From NCBI GenBank assembly GCA_052170315.1, contig JBQNAT010000003.1, positions 79,843 through 143,842 on the forward strand: DNA of 64,000 nucleotides. The letters are read 5' to 3'. This stretch comes from UBA9732 sp052170315 (lineage in GTDB: Bacteria; Spirochaetota; Spirochaetia; Sphaerochaetales; Sphaerochaetaceae). The translations under genes and the position numbers were made by a program. Positions within the stretch are counted from its first letter, which is position 1. Every line of letters begins with the position of its first letter. A model generated the notes under the pieces. That model had not been told where the DNA came from, made no database searches, and was given only the letters and a program-made list of their open reading frames with translations. Below are positions 59,553-64,000 of this stretch, one piece after another.

Positions 59553-59581
59553 AACTTATCACGAATTAAGTAAATCCGCAA
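59553..59581 (-). promoter_or_regulatory. rmuC promoter
   Basis: TTGCGG (59576-59581) and TAAGTT (59553-59558) are 17 nt apart on the minus strand; only TAAAGC separates the -10 from the ATG. Confidence 0.6.
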
Positions 59582-59610
59582 TTAGTTGCGCGGGAAGTTT
59601 TAAGCCCGGC

Positions 59611-59643
59611 AAACAAAAATGGACACCACAAACTGTGATGTCC
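59611..59643 (-). terminator. Terminator downstream of the MATE gene
   Basis: GGACATCACA-GTT-TGTGGTGTCC forms a 10-bp stem with one wobble pair (59621-59643), followed by ATTTTTGTTT on the minus strand. It is about 180 nt after the MATE stop. The AT-rich stretch between (59644-59820) has an ATTGTAAT/ATTACAAT inverted repeat and no gene. Confidence 0.75.
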
Positions 59644-59820
59644 AAAAGGCATTGTAATAGAGAGCTAGGAAAGCGTCTATCAATTACAATTTTATGAGAG
59701 TTCCTCTTTTTTTAAAAGATAAATAAACAACAAAAAACTAAAATTTGACGATTATTGCGCTTTAAAGCACTAAAATGAAGTGTTTTTTAACTTTTCTGAA
59801 AAATAAGCTACAAAAATTTT

Positions 59821-61200
59821 TCATTCAGGAACAATATTTCTAAGCCACACACCTTTTTTTACAAAAATATACCCTATAAGGCATTGAACAAGACCGCCAA
59901 TCTGAACGCTTATAAAAATCCACAGAACGCTTGCGTCGGTAAAACGGCTAAGTATGTAGGCAATGGGATAATTTATGGCAATTACCGAAAAACCGTCGAA
60001 CAGGAACGTAAGGAAAGTCCGCCCTCCGCTTCTAAGGGTAAAGTACGTGGCGTTCTTGAAAGCATCTATCGGAAGACAGACAGCCTGCGCGATTATAAGG
60101 CTTGTCGCAATGCCACGGGCAATATCGTTGGTGTTGTATATCTTAGGAAATACCCACGCTATTGAAAGCACTAAAAGCCCCGCGAAGCAGCTTATGAGCA
60201 CAGAAAAACGAATAATTTTCGCGTCAGTTTCCCTTGCTTCTTCCATCTCTCCAGCCCCAAGAAGACGCCCGACAATAATTCCCACGCTTGTACCCAGCGA
60301 AAGAAATATAACCTTAAAAAGATTGTTTATGGTATTGGCAATATTTACGCCCGCAACCGCGTTCAAACCTCTCATGGAGTAACACTGCACAAGAAGGGTT
60401 ATCCCCGCGGACCAAAGGGTTTCGTTTAGAAGAAGAATCATACCCTTTCTGGAAATATTGGAAACAAGACGCCCCGGAACTCTGAACGTTCTGTATAAAC
60501 CTTTTGCAAAAGTCTGTTTTTTACTGTGTGTATGAGTCCAGAAAACAACCACGGAGGCCTCGACATAACGGGAAAGAACCGTTGCTATTGCGGCTCCGCT
60601 TACACCAAGGGCGGGAAAACCGAACTTGCCGTAAATAAGAAGATAATTGAAAAAAAGATTCACAAAAACGGCGGCAACACCTGCCTTCATAGGCACAACC
60701 GTCTCACCGCACTCCCTCATGGTACTTGAATATACCTGCACAACGGCAAAGCCCGGAAGGCCCAAAAGCATAATTTTCAGATACACCTGCGCGAATGAAA
60801 GAGCGGCCGCAAGGTCCCCTCCGTCATTACTCTCATTCAGAAAAAAACTTATCAGCGCGCTCCCGAAAATACTGAAAACAAGAACAGCGATAGCCGTAAG
60901 CGCGCATGCAAGCATAAATTTAAATCTGAATGTGTTTCTCACGCCCTCATCATCATTTTTTCCAAAGTACTGGGCCGTAAAAATACCCGCGCCCGAAAGA
61001 CCTCCGAATATGCAGAGATTGTAAACAAAAATCAAATTGTTCACTATGGAAACGCCTGACATGGACTCGGTTCCAAGGCGTCCCACCATAATATTATCCA
61101 GCAGGCTCACAAAATTCGTAAACCCGTTCTGAACCATTATAGGCAGGGCAATGAGAAGTACCGTCTTAAAAAGCTTTTTATCCCGTTCAAATGTTTTCAT
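59821..61200 (-). CDS. MATE-family efflux transporter
   Basis: Twelve hydrophobic segments in two similar halves are readable over 459 aa, with the family start LIALPIMVQNGFTNFVSLLDNIMVGRLG. MATE proteins export drugs or metabolites using Na+ or H+ gradients; the substrate here is unknown. The gene diverges from thrS. No ribosome-binding site is seen before the ATG, and the likely -10 box is 14 nt upstream, giving a leader of only a few bases. Confidence 0.92.
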   Translation of the reverse strand: MKTFERDKKLFKTVLLIALPIMVQNGFTNFVSLLDNIMVGRLGTESMSGVSIVNNLIFVYNLCIFGGLSGAGIFTAQYFGKNDDEGVRNTFRFKFMLACALTAIAVLVFSIFGSALISFFLNESNDGGDLAAALSFAQVYLKIMLLGLPGFAVVQVYSSTMRECGETVVPMKAGVAAVFVNLFFNYLLIYGKFGFPALGVSGAAIATVLSRYVEASVVVFWTHTHSKKQTFAKGLYRTFRVPGRLVSNISRKGMILLLNETLWSAGITLLVQCYSMRGLNAVAGVNIANTINNLFKVIFLSLGTSVGIIVGRLLGAGEMEEARETDAKIIRFSVLISCFAGLLVLSIAWVFPKIYNTNDIARGIATSLIIAQAVCLPIDAFKNATYFTLRSGGRTFLTFLFDGFSVIAINYPIAYILSRFTDASVLWIFISVQIGGLVQCLIGYIFVKKGVWLRNIVPE

Positions 61201-61214
61201 AAATTACAATTGAA

Positions 61215-61243
61215 TGTGTATTCTTAATCAGGGATAAAGTCAA
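61215..61243 (-). promoter_or_regulatory. Possible MATE promoter
   Basis: TTGACT (61238-61243) and TACACA (61215-61220) are 17 nt apart on the minus strand. The -10 is a moderate match. Confidence 0.4.
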
Positions 61244-61283
61244 GGAACAGCGCTTTGGGCTTTATGTTTTCCGCTATTGTTTA

Positions 61284-61289
61284 TATAAT
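61284..61289 (+). promoter_or_regulatory. -10 box of thrS
   Basis: A perfect TATAAT lies 30 nt before the thrS ATG; the -35 region at 17 nt (TTTATG) is poor. The leader contains GGGAG. Confidence 0.45.
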
Positions 61290-61318
61290 AAGCAGGAATA
61301 TTTTTGGGAGATAACCCG

Positions 61319-63106
61319 ATGAAGATAATTTACAAAGACGGAACTGTTGCCGATTGTCCGGCAGAAGAAATCAACCACGTAATACGCCACTCAACCGCGC
61401 ACCTCATGGCTCAGGCGATTCAGAGGCTCTACCCGGATGCAGACTTTGCCTACGGCCCCGCTACGGAACGAGGTTTTTATTATGACGTAGACCTTGGGGA
61501 TAAAAAGCTCTCGGATGAAGACCTTCGTGCTATTGAAGCGGAAATGAAGAAGATAACCAAAGAACACCTTCCCGTAAAGCCTTTCATACTTCCAAGGGAG
61601 CAGGCTGTTAAACTCATGCATGACCGCCACGCGAAGTTCAAAGAGGAGCACATAGGAGATCTTCCCGAAGATGCCATAATCAGCTTCTATCAGCAGGGCG
61701 ATTACATTGATATGTGCACCGGCCCGCACGTCACATACACAAATGCGCTCAAGGCCTTCAAGATAACGCAGCAGGGCGGCGCCTACTGGAAAAACGACTC
61801 GAAAAACAAAATGCTTACCCGCATAAACGGCGTAGCTTTCGCAACTCAGGCAGAGCTTGAGCAGTACGAAAAAGAGCAGGAAGAAGCCAAAGCCCGCGAC
61901 CACAGAAAGATAGGAAAGGAAATGTCTCTCTTCATGTCGGACGACCTTGTAGGCAAAGGCCTTCCCATGTTCCTGCCAAACGGCTACACAGTCTGGGAAG
62001 AACTTGAAAAATACATAAAGGGTAAAGAGAGAAAACTTGGCTACCAGCATGTAATGACACCGTGCGTAGGCTCCGTAAACCTTTACGTAACCTCCGGCCA
62101 CTTCGCGCATTACAGAAAAAACATGTTCCCGCCCATGGAAGTCGAAGGCGAAAGCTTTGTTCTCAGGCCCATGAACTGCCCGCACCACATGATGATATAC
62201 TCCGCGAAACCTCACAGCTACAAGGAACTTCCCATACGTCTTGCGGAAATTGCCCACGATTTCAGATTCGAGTCCAGCGGCACCCTCAAGGGCATAGAAA
62301 GAGGCCGCCACTTCTGCCAGAACGATTCCCATATCTTCGTAACTCCTGACCAGATAGAGCAGGAAGTTAAGCAGGTAGCAGGTTTGATTAACGACGTCTA
62401 CAAAGATTTCGGCATCACGGATTACCGCTGCGTGCTCTCTCTGAGAGACCCTGAAGACAAGGAAAAATACTATCAGGACGATGAAATGTGGAACAACGCG
62501 GAAACGGCACTTAGGAAAGTTCTGCAGGACCTTAAGATAGACTTCACCGAAGAAATAGGAGAAGCCGCTTTCTACGGACCAAAGCTTGACGTCAACGTAA
62601 AGCCTGCCGTAGGCGTTGAATATACGCTTTCAACCTGCCAGCTTGATTTCTGCCTTCCCATGAAGTTCAATCTTACCTATATAGACGCGGAAAACAAGGA
62701 ACAGACACCTGTTGTAATCCACAGGGCAATCCTTGGTTCAATAGACAGATTCATGGCCTATATCATTGAGGAAACCAAGGGCAAATTTCCCGTCTGGCTT
62801 GCGCCTCTTCAGGTTAAAGTCCTTCCCGTAAGCGAAAAGAACAACGAATACGCAAAGAAAGTTTCAGACAGCCTTGATGCCGCGGGAGTGCGTGCAGTTC
62901 TTGATGACAGAAACGAAAAGGTTGGCTACAAAATCCGCGAAGCCCAGCAGGTAGACCGCGCTCCGTACATGCTCATCCTTGGAGCCAGGGAAGAGGAAGA
63001 AGGCACAGTGAGTGTCCGAAACAGAGATACCGGCGAGACAACCGCAATGAGCCTTGAAGCTTTTACCGAAAAGGTTACACGCGAAATCAGAGAACGCGCA
63101 CGCTGA
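61319..63106 (+). CDS. thrS: Threonyl-tRNA synthetase lacking the TGS domain
   Basis: Class II synthetase that charges tRNA-Thr. The editing domain starts almost at once: HSTAH (24-28) and CTGPH (133-137) supply the zinc-site residues that clear Ser-tRNA. The catalytic core has RPMNCPHHMMIY, a motif 2 region with FRFESSGTLKGIERGRHF, and motif 3 HRAILGSIDRFMAYIIEE; the anticodon domain closes the protein. At 595 aa it is about 45 residues shorter than E. coli ThrRS and has no N-terminal TGS domain. The ATG at 61319 has GGGAG 8 nt upstream; a TTG five codons earlier is rejected. Confidence 0.97.
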   Translation: MKIIYKDGTVADCPAEEINHVIRHSTAHLMAQAIQRLYPDADFAYGPATERGFYYDVDLGDKKLSDEDLRAIEAEMKKITKEHLPVKPFILPREQAVKLMHDRHAKFKEEHIGDLPEDAIISFYQQGDYIDMCTGPHVTYTNALKAFKITQQGGAYWKNDSKNKMLTRINGVAFATQAELEQYEKEQEEAKARDHRKIGKEMSLFMSDDLVGKGLPMFLPNGYTVWEELEKYIKGKERKLGYQHVMTPCVGSVNLYVTSGHFAHYRKNMFPPMEVEGESFVLRPMNCPHHMMIYSAKPHSYKELPIRLAEIAHDFRFESSGTLKGIERGRHFCQNDSHIFVTPDQIEQEVKQVAGLINDVYKDFGITDYRCVLSLRDPEDKEKYYQDDEMWNNAETALRKVLQDLKIDFTEEIGEAAFYGPKLDVNVKPAVGVEYTLSTCQLDFCLPMKFNLTYIDAENKEQTPVVIHRAILGSIDRFMAYIIEETKGKFPVWLAPLQVKVLPVSEKNNEYAKKVSDSLDAAGVRAVLDDRNEKVGYKIREAQQVDRAPYMLILGAREEEEGTVSVRNRDTGETTAMSLEAFTEKVTREIRERAR

Positions 63107-63145
63107 TTTTTGTATTTACTCGGTAAATGGCATTTACAACACAAA

Positions 63146-63165
63146 ACCGATGCAATTACATCGGT
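63146..63165 (-). terminator. Possible terminator of the rRNA operon
   Basis: ACCGATG-TAATTG-CATCGGT forms a perfect 7-bp stem followed on the minus strand by TTTGTGTT, about 140 nt after 5S. The T tract is weak. Confidence 0.4.
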
Positions 63166-63189
63166 AATACTCTTGAAATTCAATTTTCC

Positions 63190-63226
63190 GATGAAATTAA
63201 TGTCAGGGATGTCATTAAGTTTCATC
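63190..63226. repeat. Inverted repeat between thrS and 5S rRNA
   Basis: GATGAAATTAATG (63190-63202) and CATTAAGTTTCATC (63213-63226) are complementary except for one bulged base, with a 10-nt loop. Next to it, TTTCATCAAG occurs twice in a row, then GCACATGAA twice. No gene is seen in 63107-63304. Confidence 0.6.
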
Positions 63227-63304
63227 AAGAGTTTCATCAAGCACATGAATGCACATGAAAGCCAATAATAGTCCATCTAATCATCAAGCAAAAGGATAAA
63301 AAAA

Positions 63305-63420
63305 GGACCCGGCGGCTACCTGCTCTCCCGCATTGCTGCAGTACCATCGGCGTGAGGGCGCTTGACTTCCGTGTTCGGGATGGGAACGGGTATGGCCGCC
63401 CTGCTATGGCCACCAGGTCC
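63305..63420 (-). rRNA. rrf: 5S ribosomal RNA
   Basis: The minus strand begins GGACCTGGTGGCCATAGC and ends CCGCCGGGTCC, so the terminal helix closes. The internal CCCGTTCCCATCCCGAACAC segment is the universal loop B/C region. Length 116 nt. The 23S-5S spacer (63421-63507) contains ATCTACATG/CATGTAGAT, a likely RNase processing stem. Confidence 0.95.
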
Positions 63421-63507
63421 ATCTACATGTGGAAACCCGAGATTTTATCTCCTCTCAGACTTCTCATGTAGATATTCCGGTCTTTCACCGGGATGCGATG
63501 AACAATA

Positions 63508-64000
<493 letters not shown>

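Noticed and set aside
61391..62332. 313-codon open frame antisense to thrS
   Set aside because: It mirrors the codon pattern of thrS, whose motifs are intact; no ribosome-binding site or recognisable domain.

Overview
The window looks like a chromosomal segment of a spirochaete (Spirochaetota, probably a Treponema- or Sphaerochaeta-like host-associated lineage). This is inferred from gene content and order: a tuf-rpsJ start to the S10 cluster with no fusA beside it, secY followed directly by rpmJ with no adk/map/infA, RNase Y-ymdB-tlyA, a membrane-anchored coiled-coil protein of spirochaete type, a GerMN-domain membrane protein, and several signal-peptide beta-barrel proteins of the kind seen in outer-membrane spirochaetes. 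No mobile element, prophage or CRISPR array was seen. Genus-level assignment is not possible from the sequence alone.

Layout. Positions 1-8856 form a cell-surface/polysaccharide region. It holds a truncated glycosyltransferase, an Omp85-like barrel, and a plus-strand operon of a polyprenyl-phosphate sugar transferase, an exported unknown protein and a PAP2 phosphatase. Two paralogous Wzi-like outer-membrane proteins then face each other 2 bp apart. Positions 8877-13550 carry rlmB and the dnaJ/dnaK/grpE chaperone genes. Positions 13550-21618 hold a coiled-coil protein, two HAD phosphatases, the GTPase Der, a GerMN protein, TlyA, YmdB and RNase Y. Positions 21744-36228 are one long minus-strand ribosomal cluster: tuf, the S10 and spc operons, secY and the alpha operon. 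A lone SGNH hydrolase sits at 36602-37288. Positions 37508-49939 are the second large minus-strand cluster: tRNA-Thr, rpmG, tRNA-Trp, secE, nusG, rplKAJL, rpoBC, rpsLG. Positions 50083-63106 hold single-gene units: glycogen phosphorylase, a MocA-like nucleotidyltransferase, ClpB, a TetR regulator, a phosphohexomutase with a small coupled upstream ORF, RmuC, a MATE transporter and ThrRS. The window ends in a minus-strand 5S and 23S rRNA (partial).

How it works together. Most of the window is translation, transcription and protein-folding machinery in two giant co-directional operons. Both start at good sigma-70-like promoters, and their intergenic gaps carry RNA structure: a tuf-rpsJ terminator/attenuator, an rplL-rpoB attenuator, an L11-type leader, overlapping stems before rplL and tandem hairpins before rpsL. 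The 5' region appears to start, build and export a surface glycan.

The least expected signals are regulatory. Several stand-alone genes (tetR, rmuC, der, the sugar transferase, and less clearly the GerMN gene and MATE) have a -10 box only 6-9 nt (14 nt for MATE) before the start codon and no Shine-Dalgarno site, as expected for leaderless or nearly leaderless mRNAs. A 19-bp perfect palindrome lies over the -35 box of the sugar-transferase operon. A 43-codon ORF overlaps the start of the hexomutase gene by ATGA. All four convergent gene pairs abut or overlap with no visible terminator. No clear new multi-gene defence or metabolic system is visible.
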